Of a stretch of 64,000 bases of DNA, positions 12,049-24,045 are shown one piece after another (the first letter of the stretch is position 1; the number at the start of each line of letters is the position of its first letter). The notes under the pieces were generated by a model, which saw only the letters and a list, made by a program, of their open reading frames with translations, was not told the DNA's origin and did not search any database. The stretch is from Chiridota heheva (taxonomy: Eukaryota; Echinodermata; Holothuroidea; Apodida; Chiridotidae). The stretch lies in contig JAIGNY010002759.1 of NCBI GenBank assembly GCA_020152595.1, positions 515,001-579,000 of the forward strand. Direction: 5' to 3'. The position numbers were made by a program, and so were the translations under genes.

Positions 12049-12895
12049 TAGGGCCGGATTTAAGCATGGGTCACATCTGCACCACGTGCCCACAAACATT
12101 TCCCCTCCTGTGGGGCCCAATCCACTTTTTAAAATTCGAAATGTATATAGGGCCCGCCCAACACTATGACAAAAGCATAATAATTGCCTCAAGTTTTGGT
12201 GAGAAATCAAACTTCCTCACTAGGTGTGATTTTTCTTCCTCACTGTCGCCGTCGCATTTTCAATCATTGTTTACTGTATTATTATCATTGTCTTTTAAAA
12301 AGTTTTTTTTTTGCATTTTCCCTGTAGTTATGCTATTAAATTGTGCTATGTAGTAGCGTAGCACTGGCCAGAGCTTCTTCGGCGGTTGCTAAGATGGATC
12401 CCTTTTCTGACCACCTAACTTGATGTCGGGGCCGCTTTCACGAACCTCATCGGTTGTTTAGATAAAGCCCTTTTCTGACCGCCTTTCCCGATGTAGGAAC
12501 CCCTCTTACGGACCTCGTCGGTTGCTTATACAGGGCCCCTTCTCTGATCGCCTTCCCCAATGTGGGCCCTTTTAACGGACTTCGGCTGTGACTAAGATGG
12601 AGCCCTTTTCTGATCGTCTTCTTCGATATGGGGCCCCTTTCATGGACTCTTCAATTGCTAAGAATTACAAATAGTTTGTTACGAAAAAAAGACGAGGTTT
12701 TGACCGTTTTGTTGTCTTGGAAATACATGTAGCATATACTGTAAGGTATATCATGTAGAAATGATTACAAATTTATTTTAATGTGTGAATGTGATTATCT
12801 TAAGTTATTTTATATTTCTACGGGTGAAACTTTTCCGAACCGGGCCCTCACATCGGGATGTGCCTAAGGCCCCCACATTTCTAAACCCGACCCTG
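12049..12895. mobile_element. Decayed non-autonomous hAT-like element with internal tandem repeat
   Basis: The left end tAGGGCCGGATTTAAGCATG and the right end CATTTCTAAACCCGACCCTG are imperfect inverted repeats of the CAGGG(N)CGG type seen in hAT elements. The flanks acctttat (12,041-12,048) and actcttat (12,896-12,903) agree at 6 of 8 positions, which suggests an aged 8-bp target duplication. The interior holds 4-5 copies of a ~68-bp unit (12,385-12,660) and no transposase. Confidence 0.6.
12385..12660. repeat. ~68-bp tandem repeat, 4-5 copies
   Basis: Each unit carries CTTTTCTGA(C/T)C followed by CGATGT(A/G)GG-type and CCCCTTTCACGGACCTC-type blocks, and a CGGTTGCTAAGATGG-like join to the next. 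GC content is well above the surroundings. It lies wholly inside the hAT-like element at 12,049-12,895. Confidence 0.6.
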
Positions 12896-12903
12896 ACTCT
12901 TAT

Positions 12904-15090
12904 ACATATTCAGGACTATAATAATTCAACACTTTTTGAAAGATATAACCTGGGGTAGTATTTGCCTATAACAGGGACAACTCAGAAGCATTTGTGAAAG
13001 TGGGCATACAGCGGATGTGGACGATGCAACATACACATAATTATGGCGCAGATGTCATGACGAGCGGTTTGGAATGTGGAGAACCAGGGAAGAAGCTCCT
13101 TGCAGATTCCGAAGATTGGGGTATATATTGTGGGCACAAATATTACATTTGTGTTATTATCAAACTATTGCAAAAAAAAAAAATGTTTAGTCCCACATTT
13201 TCCGTTTCCGCCGTCCCTGTCCAAAGAATAACCAGTTATCGACTATTACGGAAGCATAAAAGACCCGAACAACCTCTTCAAATGTATTCCATGATGGTTT
13301 CGAGAACGCATAATAAAGTGCCCTTTCATACAAAATACGAGCCCGATTTTCAAATCTCTGGCTACTGGCCTTATAAGGTACCGTATATACCAAGATATCA
13401 TATATACTTACCTACTTGGGGATAAAAACGAAGCAGGGACGTGGCAACGGTCTTATTTCAGTGGTGGTATGGGTGGTGGTGAGGGTGACATCTACATGAC
13501 CAACTGTTTGGATACCAGCTTTACTAATTTCATCGTACAAATTTCTGTTGCAATCCAATCACGTGCATAAACCATTAAACTGATATAACACATTATTAGT
13601 AGACTAATTCTTTATGTATTCAGTGACCAAAACCAACGCAATCCTTTGCAGTATACTTCAAGGCGGTACCGAATGTAAAAATGTTGGCCTTTGGCTGAAG
13701 AAAACCAGCAATTAACCAAAAATTATTCCATATGATTCACCATGACAGGAAACATTTTGCAGGATCATTTAAGCCATTAGATTTGTTGCATATAGAAAAT
13801 CAAGTAAATGGCGTACATATATGTGCAGCCAATCTAAATTTATACACTTAGACGTTGTCTTGCGCTTCATAATGTAACGCCAAATTAATTGAGAGATATC
13901 TTGCGAGGTTGTTTAGTTTAAAAAACTATATTATAGTATTCAAAATCATGTATCTTGGTCCTTAGACCAATTGTACTTGGGATTGAAGCAAATGACGCAT
14001 AACTCACGTGCTCGATAGTTAAGAATGTTATATCTGAAACAAATATCTTTGTGTTTTCCACTTAAGAAAACCCTTGAAAATCAAGTCAGTATGTTATGTA
14101 GGCCTACATTTTCCATTTATGCAAATAAGCTGTATTTTCACAGGTAAAGATGCTGCTGATTACATACTATGGGTGAACCATTTTAATTTTATGCAAATGT
14201 GAGCCATAACTCACCTGCTTGATATTTAACAGTTGAAGTTAAATTACCTGAAACATTTCTTTGTGTTTTCCACATCAGAAAACATTGTCAATACCATTAT
14301 CCTATGACAAACAATGGAAATGTTCTATTTTGGAAATTCGTGACCTCAGCGTAGTTCATGCATCGCAATCAGTTTAGTGCCATGGTACCAAGAGAGTAAG
14401 TGCGCAGAGTTTGGTGTTTAATCCAGTGTATCACAATTTCACCCAAATTTGGACCTACGTAACTGGACCATAAGTAAATACTTAAGATAATGTCTTGGAG
14501 TTATGCGTCTCCTCACACATCAATTGAAATATCTGAACATTTTATCAGTCATAACCTGTAAATCGAGACCAATATTTTAATTATTTCAAACTGTTATACC
14601 CACAACTCAAAAGTGCATGAACGTATACGTTGAAAATGGCATTATCTGGTTCATAAAAACGCGTTAACTTTGAACACTCCCAACAAATTCGGCGAATACA
14701 AACACAAGCTGCCACTTCTACAGTCTATCATACAAAAATTGGACTCTGCACGAACGCATATGAGAATTTGCTCCCCAAGATGATACCAAAAGGTCCATTT
14801 TGAGATGCCTGACTTATGGGCTATATTCTTTCGCTTGAAGCTTTGATTACTTTTCGCTTAGTTTAAGCTATTTTTCAGAAATCTTGGATTTTATCCATCA
14901 GTCCACATGCATATGAAGTGGGGACAGTCACAAAAGTTGAGGCCAAGTGTAAATCAAGGGTACAAATTTGAATCATCCATCATCCATCAGTCCATGGGGT
15001 TGATCAGCTGCTTTGGAACCAAGGCTCTAAAGTCCAAAATGTAAGGAGAGATTTGTTCTTAAAGCAACTGTCTATAATTCGTTTACCAGC
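12904..15090. repeat. Non-coding, includes a ~215-bp direct repeat (13,975-14,290)
   Basis: Two related blocks, GCATAACTCACGTGCTCGATA...TTTGTGTTTTCCAC (from about 13,998) and CCATAACTCACCTGCTTGATA...TTTGTGTTTTCCAC (from about 14,205), indicate an old duplication. An open frame of 143 codons at 12,994-13,425 includes a poly(A)-encoded lysine run and matches nothing recognisable, so it is not called. Confidence 0.4.
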
Positions 15091-15094
15091 TTAC

Positions 15095-16400
15095 TGCTAG
15101 ACAAAGACTCGTTATAAGAGGTTATCACGATAATGAAGGTAACTTGAGGCATTTGTTGCAACTTATGAGTTGATAATGATCCAGATTTAAAGTTATGGAT
15201 TGAAAGTAATAACTATACATCTTCTGTGGTTGCAAACGAATGCATACAGGTAATTGGCAATACACTGCTTTGCACTTTACTAGGCAAGATCATTTTTTCA
15301 ATTCTTGCTGACAAGACCCGTAATCTCAACAACAAAGAGCAGCTAGCTATTTGCATAAGATAGGTTGATTCATGAAGATCTGATTGAATTTGTTCATGAA
15401 AAACACCCTAATGCCAGGACACTAATCAAGGCAATAAAGGATGTACTCATTCGGTGTACTTAGCTGCTTTCACAGTGCAGGGGTCAAGGTTATGATGGGG
15501 TGTCAAACATGATGGGTCTCTTGCGACGTGTGGCTGCTCTGCTGAAAAAGATATGTACCATCAGCTATCCAAGTCCACTGCTTGGCACATTGCCCTAACC
15601 TGTGTTTGTAGGAGACAGCTAAAACGTGTCACATTGTGATAGGCACTTTGAACTGTTGAATCTCATCTCGGAAATCTTTAAATAAATGTATAACTTACCA
15701 AAACCTTCAGCTCTTTTAAAGAAACTAAAAGAAGACATATCTCCAGGTGGATCTGGGTTAACACCTCTGTGCTCAACAAGGTAGACGATTCGTACTGGAG
15801 CTATACATGGCATTTTGGCAAACTAGCAAGTTCTCACCAGCACCATGGCTGAGATAAATGACGAATACCATGACGAATTTGATGCAAGGGAAAAGGATTT
15901 ACTGCGCCAGCAAAAAAAATGGGAGGGGGGGGGGCTGAAACTATGTCATCGTATCTTTAGTACCACCAAGCAAATAACTCTGTTCCTCCAAGGAAATTAA
16001 ACCATGATCGAAGACGCATTCACTCATGCAGTACGTGTGTAGTTACTTGGCACAGAATCATGCCTGCCACAATACAAGATCCTATCCAGTCGGCTACATG
16101 TAAGTGATGGGGAAGCGTAACACAGGTTTGCGACTCCAGAGGATTATTATCGCCGTATATATTGTGAAGTGGTTGATTTGGTCAATTGTAAATACCTATA
16201 CGTAAATTTGATCAAGAATTTATCAAAATTCCCAGAGAAATCGAGAAACTTTTGATAAAAGCAGGAAACTGGAATGGCTTTGGAAAACTTGAAATAAGCA
16301 ATGATTTGGCAGATCTGTACGGTTAAAATATTGATCTCCAGAGCTTCCAGAGTTGGTGGGTGTTGCAAAAGCAAAACTATGGATTGCATCACGGGTTTGC
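15095..16400 (+). pseudogene. hAT-family (DUF4371/ZMYM-like) transposase remnant
   Basis: Reading across several frames, the + strand gives fragments in the order typical of hAT-like transposases with a DUF4371 domain. RGYHDNEGNLRHLLQL appears near 15,115, then NYTSSVVANECIQVIGNT, then SILADKTRNLNNKEQLAICI (DDE-type core around the first acidic residue). CRGQGYDGVSNMMG follows at 15,476-15,518, VHCLAHCPNLCL at about 15,570-15,605, and LTPLCSTRWTIRTGAIHGIL at about 15,758. The series ends with EINDEYHDEF, EDYYRRIY at about 16,136 and FDQEFIKIPREIEKLLIKAG at about 16,209. Frameshifts and stops separate these pieces (for example TAG after CLAHCPNLCL), so no protein can be made. The element ends were not found. 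The LINE tail at 16,545 lies just downstream. Confidence 0.75.
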
Positions 16401-16769
16401 AAAACGTCACAATAGGTCAAGCCATTGTTGATATTGTTGCGGGAGATTCCAGGGCAGCAAATATTTTGTTAAGTTGTGGAGTTGGCTAAGATCTTGATCT
16501 ACCAGGGCTAGGAGTGGCAGAAATAGACACAGAATCTTAGATGAACAATATACAATAATACAATACAATACAATTGATGTCAGTGCTCTAGGCCATCTGG
16601 CCTTTGTCACAAACATAAACGATAAATTAAATTACACATTATTAAGGTTCTTACAGCAAACAATAGTCAAAGAGAAAGAAACAAACGTATTGCTTCCATT
16701 GCGTGAACAATAAATTTAAAGTGTGATAACTGTAACAATAAGTGTTCAGAACTAGCTGATAATAAAGCA

Positions 16770-17084
16770 TTATTTTGATTTAGTTGCGGGTTGAAAGAAA
16801 TATCTTAGGATAAATTTATAGCGGATTTCAGAAAGGAATGAACAAATTAAGAGAAAATGATATTCATCTCCAACTTCTTTTAAATTGCAAACCTGACAAA
16901 ACCTCTGTTCATAAGTTATATTACAATAACGACCTTCGTTGACTTCAATTTTACAGCAAGCACAAGCATCTGATTTTAGAGACCAAGTTTTTAAGTTTAA
17001 AAACATTATTGAATAATAGGTATGGCTCTCCATAACTTCCTGTTTTATATTCTGCATAGCAACGCAAAGAACTTTTAGAATCAA
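16770..17084 (-). pseudogene. LINE ORF2 C-terminal Cys/His region
   Basis: A minus-strand frame with RFCQVCNLKEVGDEYHFLLI followed by C and SEIRYKF, the C-x2-C...H-x4-C motif found at the end of many L1-type ORF2 proteins. A near-identical segment occurs at 24,136-24,444 (RFCQVCNLKEVGEEYHVLLI), which confirms that this is a repeat and not a host zinc-finger gene. Confidence 0.7.
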
Positions 17085-18249
17085 TTATTAACGCCCAATA
17101 TTACACCTAAAGCGCACAATAGTGTAATAGGCCGATAACTGCTTGGTAAGTCTTTATGCCTTTCCTTGAATACGGGACTAATTATTCCAACTTGCCAAGC
17201 ACCGGAAAATTTGCCAGTTACAAAGAATTCTGTCAAACAATGTATGCATAGCACGCCTCAGCGCCTTAGGTGAATTTCTGATGATTTTAATCTGAACACC
17301 ATCGATACCACAAGCCTTGCCTTGTTTTTGTAAATCGATTGCTTTCTCAACTTCATTAATTGTAATATCGACATCCAAAATATCATCAGAAACTTTCAAT
17401 GGGGAATATAAAATATCAAAAATACTGTAGATTCGTTAACTTCAAAAACAGATTGAAAGTACTCAAACCATTCAATATCTGCAATATAATTTGTATTCTT
17501 GTTTGATGGAGCTTTAAAGAAAGCCCAAAACTTCTTATTGTCTTTTTGTTTTGCTAAAGTAAGAAGCCCCTTTGTTTTATTTTCCATGAATTGAGTTTTT
17601 TGTATGTATTAATTTATTGTAATTTTTTTCAATATCACAAAAACGTTCCCGACTTTCAAGCGCTTTCCTAACCCTTGATTTAAATTTAAAACAATCTTAA
17701 TCAAACCAATTTGTGGCTTTGGAAGATTTGCATTTCCCTTAATGCATCTCACACCATAGATCCTCTTTAGTAAATCATTTATTTGTGTCACTGCTACTTC
17801 AGGATTCTTATTCTCCAAATAGCCCATGATTTCCTCTATTGTGTTCAATGTATCAATAACTCCCCACTTTTCAGAATATTTATTTTGTCTTTCTTTGTAC
17901 CAAAATGTTTTCATTAGAGGAACAAAATCAATTAACAATGATCCTTCACCACTAACATTGGTATGGTGAGCATTATTTACGTAATTAATATCAAAGGTTA
18001 GAGGTAAATGTGGCGAATCTACAGTATCACCAACTATAAGATTTGTAATTACTTTGTTATCAACAAATTCTGAGATGCTGTTATGTAATCAACGACACTT
18101 TTGCCCCGTTAATGAATGTAAGTATATCCTCTGGTTTCACTACATAAGTCAATTAACAAATTACCGTACAAGTTAACATTTGGTATTTTCGTTCCAGATA
18201 AATGCCTCACCCTCGACAATCAATTTATCAAAGTGAATTGTCGCCTTCT

Positions 18250-18880
18250 TTTCTTCATCTCAGGCATCCTTTATATACAGATATAGGTTAGCAGTTTCAT
18301 TAGAAGGTACCTAGTGTGCTTTGTCAAGTTAAATCTTCGCTTACCCGAAATCCGGTGCCTTTCAGTTTTTTTTTTATCCCTTCCCTCAGCACGAGTTCCT
18401 TGTCCTTGAATTTCAAAAAACTTGGAAATGATGGGTTGGGGTTTACCTTTCAATTTTAGTCGGTGATATCTTTGAAGGTGATTGTATCAGCATCGAGACC
18501 AAGCTGGCACTATGAACGATTTAATTTTGTTTCGTTTCAGCCCATGATTCTTTAGGGGTGTCTGGAATGCCAACAAATAAAATATCTTCCCGAAGGAGAT
18601 AGGTTTTAAGTTGATCGTTTCTGAGTTCCAAGTTATGTAGTTTCTTCTATATTTCGGTGTTATCAGTTTCCAAGTCATTTTGTACGTCTTCAGTGTTATC
18701 CATTCTTGTCTTTAATAAGCTTAAGTCACGAGAAATGCCATCGACTTTTGTATTCAAGTCAGTTAAGATTTTGTTGATTTCTGTCAATATTGCAGAGAAA
18801 TCAACTTCACCTTCATTATCAGCTCGATTAGATTTCGTATTTCTGGTTTCTGAGTTAAGTTCAACATCTCCTGCTAGTAA
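18250..18880 (-). pseudogene. ORF1p-like coiled-coil/RRM remnant of the L1-like LINE
   Basis: The minus-strand translation gives a heptad-rich stretch (ILTEINKILTDLNTKVDGIS, then RDLSLLKTRMDNTEDVQNDL) followed by LREDILFVGIPDTPKESW. That is the layout of L1-type ORF1 proteins: a trimerising coiled coil, then the start of an RRM. After a frameshift, RPI/PIISKF...KDKELVLREG-like and KLKGTGF-like pieces match the ORF1p C-terminal domain. ORF1p binds LINE RNA as a chaperone. Stops and shifts make it non-functional. Confidence 0.65.
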
Positions 18881-19734
18881 TTAACAAAAGGATACATACC
18901 AAAGTATTCTTCAAAGTTAATGCATTGGAGATAATGGCGGTTCCTGTAATACGATTTGCATGATTAACGCAGCCTGAAGGAAATCTAGGGCTACACTTTC
19001 CACGCCAGCCACACAAAAATTGTCCAATTTTGCGTCTCCATTGCTCTGTTGATATTCCCATTGTGCAAACATTTATCCTCTATATCCATGTAATAGCACA
19101 GTCAATTTTTGCAAGAAAAGGGCAGAAATTGTTACCCTGAAAAAAACGTGGAATTATCAGAGACTATGTTAAACGTGCTTCTTACCAATCAGACGCCCTG
19201 AATACTTAACGCCCTAAATAATTAACGCCCTAAAAATAGCAGGCATACGGTTATAGGACTACCATTAATCAAATTCTATGTTAAAAATATCATTGAAGGT
19301 GAAAACAATCTATGACACAAGTGGAGCCTGCGTAAGTACACTTCAATTATCCCCCACCCCATATTTTTATGGCTGATAGATACAGCCCCAGCCTACGTTG
19401 CCTACGCCTATTAAATTACCCATTTAATGATATTTTTTCAATACTCAAATCCTCCTCTTCACCTCCCATGTGAAATATGTTCCTACGCTGCTGGATTAGT
19501 GGTGGACCTTGTTGCGGGGGTGCCGGCAGAACTAGGGGTGGCAGGATACAACTTGCCACAACCGCTCGAGTATTGGGGAGACCAAGTTGTTTAAGGTATA
19601 TAGCCAGATGCGTAGGAGGCAAGGGGGCAGGACAGCCCCTCTCCCCCTCCCCCCCATCCTCCCGAGCGAATTTCACCTTCCCGGTTTCTGCCCGGTGGAG
19701 AGGTGAAATTAGAAAATTATTAACAACAAATTAA

Positions 19735-20170
19735 AAAGAATTCCAAAAACTGGCCAAAAATTCCCGAAAACTAGCCAAGAATTCCCGAAAACTGACCAAA
19801 ATTTCCCGAAAATCGAAAAAAATTGTCCGGAAAGGAAAGAAGTTTTCCGAAAATTGACAAAATATTTTCTGAAAATTAGGCAAGCAATTCACAAAAATGA
19901 GCAAAGTTTTCCGATATAAAATTAAAAGGAAAGTTTCCAAAAAGAAACAAATATATACCCGAAAATGAAAGAAATTTTTTAAATAAAATAGGAAAACATT
20001 ATGAAAATCGAAAAAAAAATAACGAAATTGAAGAAAAATTTCCGAAATTAAAGAAACTTTTCCAAAAATAAAGGAAATTTTTACGAAAATGAAGGAAATG
20101 TCTTGTAAATTGAAGGGGATTTCTCGATTAGCAGCAACTTTTGATGGAAACCTAATTTACCAGTGCAATT
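19735..20170 (+). repeat. Degenerate 'cccgaaaattgaag' repeat block, copy 2
   Basis: Imperfect units of about 20 bp (for example aattcccgaaaactggcc and aatttccgaaattaaag) run for over 400 bp. They are preceded by a GC-rich head at about 19,610-19,710 (cccctctccccctccccccc then gcccggtggag). There is no open protein frame of meaning; the antisense frame only spells out the repeat. Confidence 0.55.
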
Positions 20171-20179
20171 TTTCCACCT

Positions 20180-22460
20180 GTCACCCGGAAATTTTGGGAG
20201 GTTTTTCCCCCTTGAGATATGACAATTCCTGTATACAGCAATTACATCTTTGAGTTTGTTGTTTTTGTGTCGTGTGTGTTGATTTTTTAATTGAGGAAAT
20301 AGAGAAGCGATCCAAGGAGGATACTTGTGACAAACATGTTTACTTAGTCTCTCTGTTATTCTCCTTTTGATTAATAATTACTTGGCATCAAGTTGTACGG
20401 TTGCCAAGCATGCAGTGCTTCTAGTCCCAAGGATTAGCATGAAATTCGTAAAATATGATGTTTGGGAAAATGTTTTGCGAAATGGAAAAATCTTCGAGCA
20501 GAATTTAATTAATTCGGAAGAAATTTACGTCCCTGCAAAAGAAATATTATTACTTTTAAATATAGATATCCAATAGCCTATGAGTCCTAAAATGTCTAAA
20601 ATGTAAAACGTCAAAGCCAATTAACCTTTATTGTATATTGAAGGTTTAATTACAAACTTAAATAGGGGAGGGAGGAGAGGGGAGGGGGCAGGGTGTGAAG
20701 ATTGATAAATGTTTTATTCTCCCCGTATGCAATTCAGTTCTTTTTCTGTGTTTCTTAATAGTAAATATATATTTCAAAAATCATCAAAATCAGTAAAAAA
20801 TTGACCATATTACAGCACTTTTAATCTCAAGCACAATTTACATATTTTATCCAAATATTGAGATGCTTTACAGAAGTCCTTCGTATTTTCTTTTCTAGAA
20901 TACTAATTTGTTCCTTAAATATCTTTCATAATTCTTTGAAGTGGTGCAGCAAATTCTGACCATAAGTCTCTGCCATAGCCGTAACAAAATCAAATTTGAG
21001 AAAGAAAAGTTCATGCTAAATGTAAGATAAAGATAATTTGGAACTGTTTGGACAGTTATACATCAAAGATTTCACGCATGTCCATATTCATTTAACAGTT
21101 TAAGTATTATATTTTTTCCTTGCAGATAAACTACATTGAACAGTTATTGTGTTCTTCTATTATTTAACGGCTGCATGCTTTAAAAACCAATCATGTTAGC
21201 GAAGCTCCCAGAAGCTTTGCGATTTTAGCGGATGTAGGGCTAAAAATAGACTTAAATTTAACAGAATTTTGCATGTAATAACTTTTACAAATTAAATGAT
21301 AATTTCAGATGACAACCCAGCAGGCACGTTCAAAACGTCTTTATTATAAATGTAATAGAAACAAGTAATCTAATTTATAATTTGCAAAACATGTCTAGGT
21401 TTTCATATTTGCATTAAATTTATACAAGAAAATGCTTATTCTTACGCAAAGTTTCGGAGAGATTTAAAATGTTTTCAGAAGGTGTGTTTCGTCGTCAAGA
21501 AGTTGCTCTTATATCAGACAGTCAGGTGGATTGTAGACTCGTAGACAATACAATAATGCAACTTAACTATATCACTTTAATTATTTTCTTTAAATGGTAT
21601 TTTCAAATATTTTTGATAGCTCAATGTTCTTGTTAACTGAAAAAATATTTAGCTAAACATTGACTTAGCGGAGGGGTGAGAAGGAAGGGGAGGGGCAGGT
21701 CATTTCCTCCAATCCCAAACCAAAAAATAAATTACACATCAAAATGTATGTTTCGCCCTGCAGGTGAGCACAGGGGATCAAATTTTACTGAAAAGTTAAT
21801 TGTCATGTGTGTTTCAGTTCAGCATATAAAACCCTAGAGCTTTGACAAACTCTATATATAATGCACACCTTCAGACTATGTGACACATATCACACAGACA
21901 GTTACCCCTCCCCCTCCCCTTCCCTTCAAAAAAATAATCCTGGCGTAAGCCAGTGCCTAATTCCCTTCATGTCCCGTAGCTTTCTGAAACTACGTCCCTT
22001 GAAAACACCTCACGCGATTTAGCTTCAATTTTAACGCATTTCATATTTCTAAAATGCGTATTTTCTCAGAGCTTCCCGGGCATTCGCCCCCTGGATCCCA
22101 ACAGGGGTTTCGCCCCTCGACCCCACCAGGGTCCTTAGGCAAGCCCTGAATCCCACGCCGTGGGGCTTTGCGCTACGCGCAAAGAAATGCGCCTTACAGC
22201 GACATGACTTTCGGTTACCCCCATCAAAAATACCTCTCGCCGCTCATCTGCTCATAGTTTTCCCCCTCCCCCCCCCCTTCTAAAGAAAAAAAAAAGAAAG
22301 AGATATTGGCTACGCCAGTGGAGCTGTAAACCTAACAAATTAGAATTTAGAACTTACAAACGTATCATTTAAAATATGATATTTTGGGATTAAGGAAATC
22401 AAATTTACTGGAACAAATTAATTAATCCTCATTTTGATGACCTAAACCCACAAACATACG
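20180..22460. other. No gene seen; GC-rich repeat fragment at 22,050-22,210
   Basis: Mostly AT-rich non-coding DNA. At 22,070-22,150 a block with ATTCGCCCCCTGGATCCCAA and GGTTTCGCCCCTCGACCCC resembles the interspersed repeat at 33.4 kb. Two pyrimidine-rich stretches (21,905 and 22,260) sit next to GGCGTAAGCCAGTG / GGCTACGCCAGTGG, which look like single ends of hAT-type MITEs; partner ends were not found. Confidence 0.35.
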
Positions 22461-22469
22461 TTGCACAAA

Positions 22470-23070
22470 CAGGGACGGAACCAGGTAAAAATGACAGGGG
22501 CCAAACTAGGAAACGCCCCTAACACCACCCACCTGAAAGAATTTAACTTTCCATTTGCATACTTTTTCCCGGATTATGAGTAGAATTGAGCAATTATTAA
22601 CATAACATTGAAAACTTTGTAAAATTGAAGAACAATTTCAATAAAATGATTGAAACTTTTGTCAAGTTTCGCAACATATCCCAAAAAGGAAAGAAAATTT
22701 CAAAAAAAAGTGACATCGAATTTTTCGAATATCGAAGAAAATTTCCCAAAAATGGAGAAAATCTCATTAAAATTTAAAAACATTAACTGAAAATGAAGGA
22801 CGAAATTTTCCAAAAATTGAAGAGAATTTCCTGTGGAAACATTTAATGGAAACCTTATTTGTTATTGTCAGAGACGCATGATATTATCCTGCAGATTGCA
22901 TGTTTTCTTCCAGATTGGAAAGTAAAATTTGAAAACTTCATTGATAGAATTGAAGAAAATTTATAGTAAAATTGAGCAAAAAATAATAGGCGATTTCTCG
23001 AAAATTAAAAGATATTTCCCGAAAATTGAACGATATTTCCTGAAAATTGATATACAATACAATATAATTT
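22470..23070 (+). repeat. Degenerate 'cccgaaaattgaag' repeat block, copy 3
   Basis: A head near 22,470 (cagggacggaaccaggta) leads into degenerate units up to 22,850. A shared central block follows (CAGAGACGCATGATATTATC, then GATTGCATGTTTTCTTCCAG), then more units to about 23,060 ending at tacaatacaatataat. The same order recurs at 23.6-24.05 kb, so the central block is part of the element. Confidence 0.55.
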
Positions 23071-23507
23071 ATTGGTGGGTAAGTAAAATGAAAACAATAA
23101 GAAAAGGTTTTTAAATTTGAACACTTTGTGTTGGGAGGTGGTCTAAGGACTCCTATACCTTTTGAATGCTTGCTACGCAACTGACCTCGGGCACCAATGT
23201 TTGCATGCTTTGGATCTACATGTACCTCTTACTGATTTGGATTAAGGCTTCAACCAAGAGATATTATAACAGCCTTGAAGATGGTACATATGTACCATCG
23301 GATTATAACAACAGCCAAGGGAGGTGCTGTAACTATCCCACCACCAGTCATAAACATTATGGAAATGACGTCAACACGATAAAACGCTTACGAATATACA
23401 TGCACTTGTCCATGCTGCAATGGTACCCGATAATAAAGGCCTTCAAATACAGATAGGCATCGTTCCTTAGAATTAAGAGCTACCAAATCCCCTGACGAAT
23501 GGACTAG

Positions 23508-24045
23508 CACCAGGGGCGTAGGAAAGATCCCCTTCCATGGTACGGAGGGGCACGACCCCCAAATAAAAATCCCAGGTTACAAGCGGAAGATTGCACTGGT
23601 AAAGCAGTAAAGGAAGTTTCTATCAACTTGTCGAAATTGATTGTATTCGGTAAAACTCCAATTTTCGGGAGAATCCCTTCAATTTTCAGGAAAATTCTTT
23701 TACTTTTGTGCAAATTTCTTCTATTTTCTTCACTGCTTTTTTGAAATACTTTTTTCGTTTTTGGACAGTTTTTTGTTGTTGTCAATATTCGGCCCGGGAA
23801 ATATCCGAGTCATATATCAGAGACGTATGATTTCACCATCCCGATTGCATGTTTTCTTCTATGCATGTTTTCTTCCATGCATGTTTTCTTCGAGATTTTT
23901 GGAGGTAAAATTTAAAAACTATTGATTTATACATTTTGAGTAAACTTGAGCGTAAAATTATAGGCAATTTCTCGAAAATTGAAGAATATTTCCCGAAAAT
24001 TAAAGGCTATTTCCCGAAAATTGAAGGATATTTTCTGAAAATTGA
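23508..24045. repeat. Degenerate 'cccgaaaattgaag' repeat block, copy 4
   Basis: The head is ACCAGGGGCGTAGGAAAGAT at 23,510, followed by CAGGTTACAAGCGGAA and units in antisense orientation (ccaattttcgggagaat) to about 23,790. The central block (CAGAGACGTATGATTTCACC, GATTGCATGTTTTCTTC) follows with a short tcttc(c/t)atgcatgtttt triplication, then units in sense orientation to 24,040. The arms therefore point in opposite directions. It abuts a LINE 3' end at 24,045. Confidence 0.55.

Larger units (their letters stand above)
16540..18890 (-). mobile_element. L1/Tx1-like non-LTR retrotransposon, internally deleted
   Basis: Read on the minus strand the order is: an ORF1 remnant (18,880 to about 18,250), the end of an endonuclease domain (about 18,130-17,950, DSPHLPL resembling the SDHLPL motif), a linker (17,940-17,400), the start of a reverse transcriptase (17,400-17,180, with GKACGIDGVQIK) and, after a loss of the RT core, a C-terminal Cys/His region (17,084-16,770). 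A 3' UTR follows, with a short palindrome and a (TATTG)n tail at 16,573-16,545. The central catalytic part (the YADD-box region) is absent and stops interrupt the frames, so the copy is dead. A second copy of the 3' end lies at 24,045-24,620. Confidence 0.8.

Noticed and set aside
12994..13425. 143-codon + strand open frame.
   Set aside because: Contains a poly(A)-encoded KKK run, no domain, and no neighbouring exons; chance or repeat-derived.
19416..19734. Two overlapping opposite-strand frames of ~85 codons in a GC-richer patch.
   Set aside because: Low-complexity proline/glycine-rich translation of C/G runs at the head of a dispersed repeat; no supporting structure.
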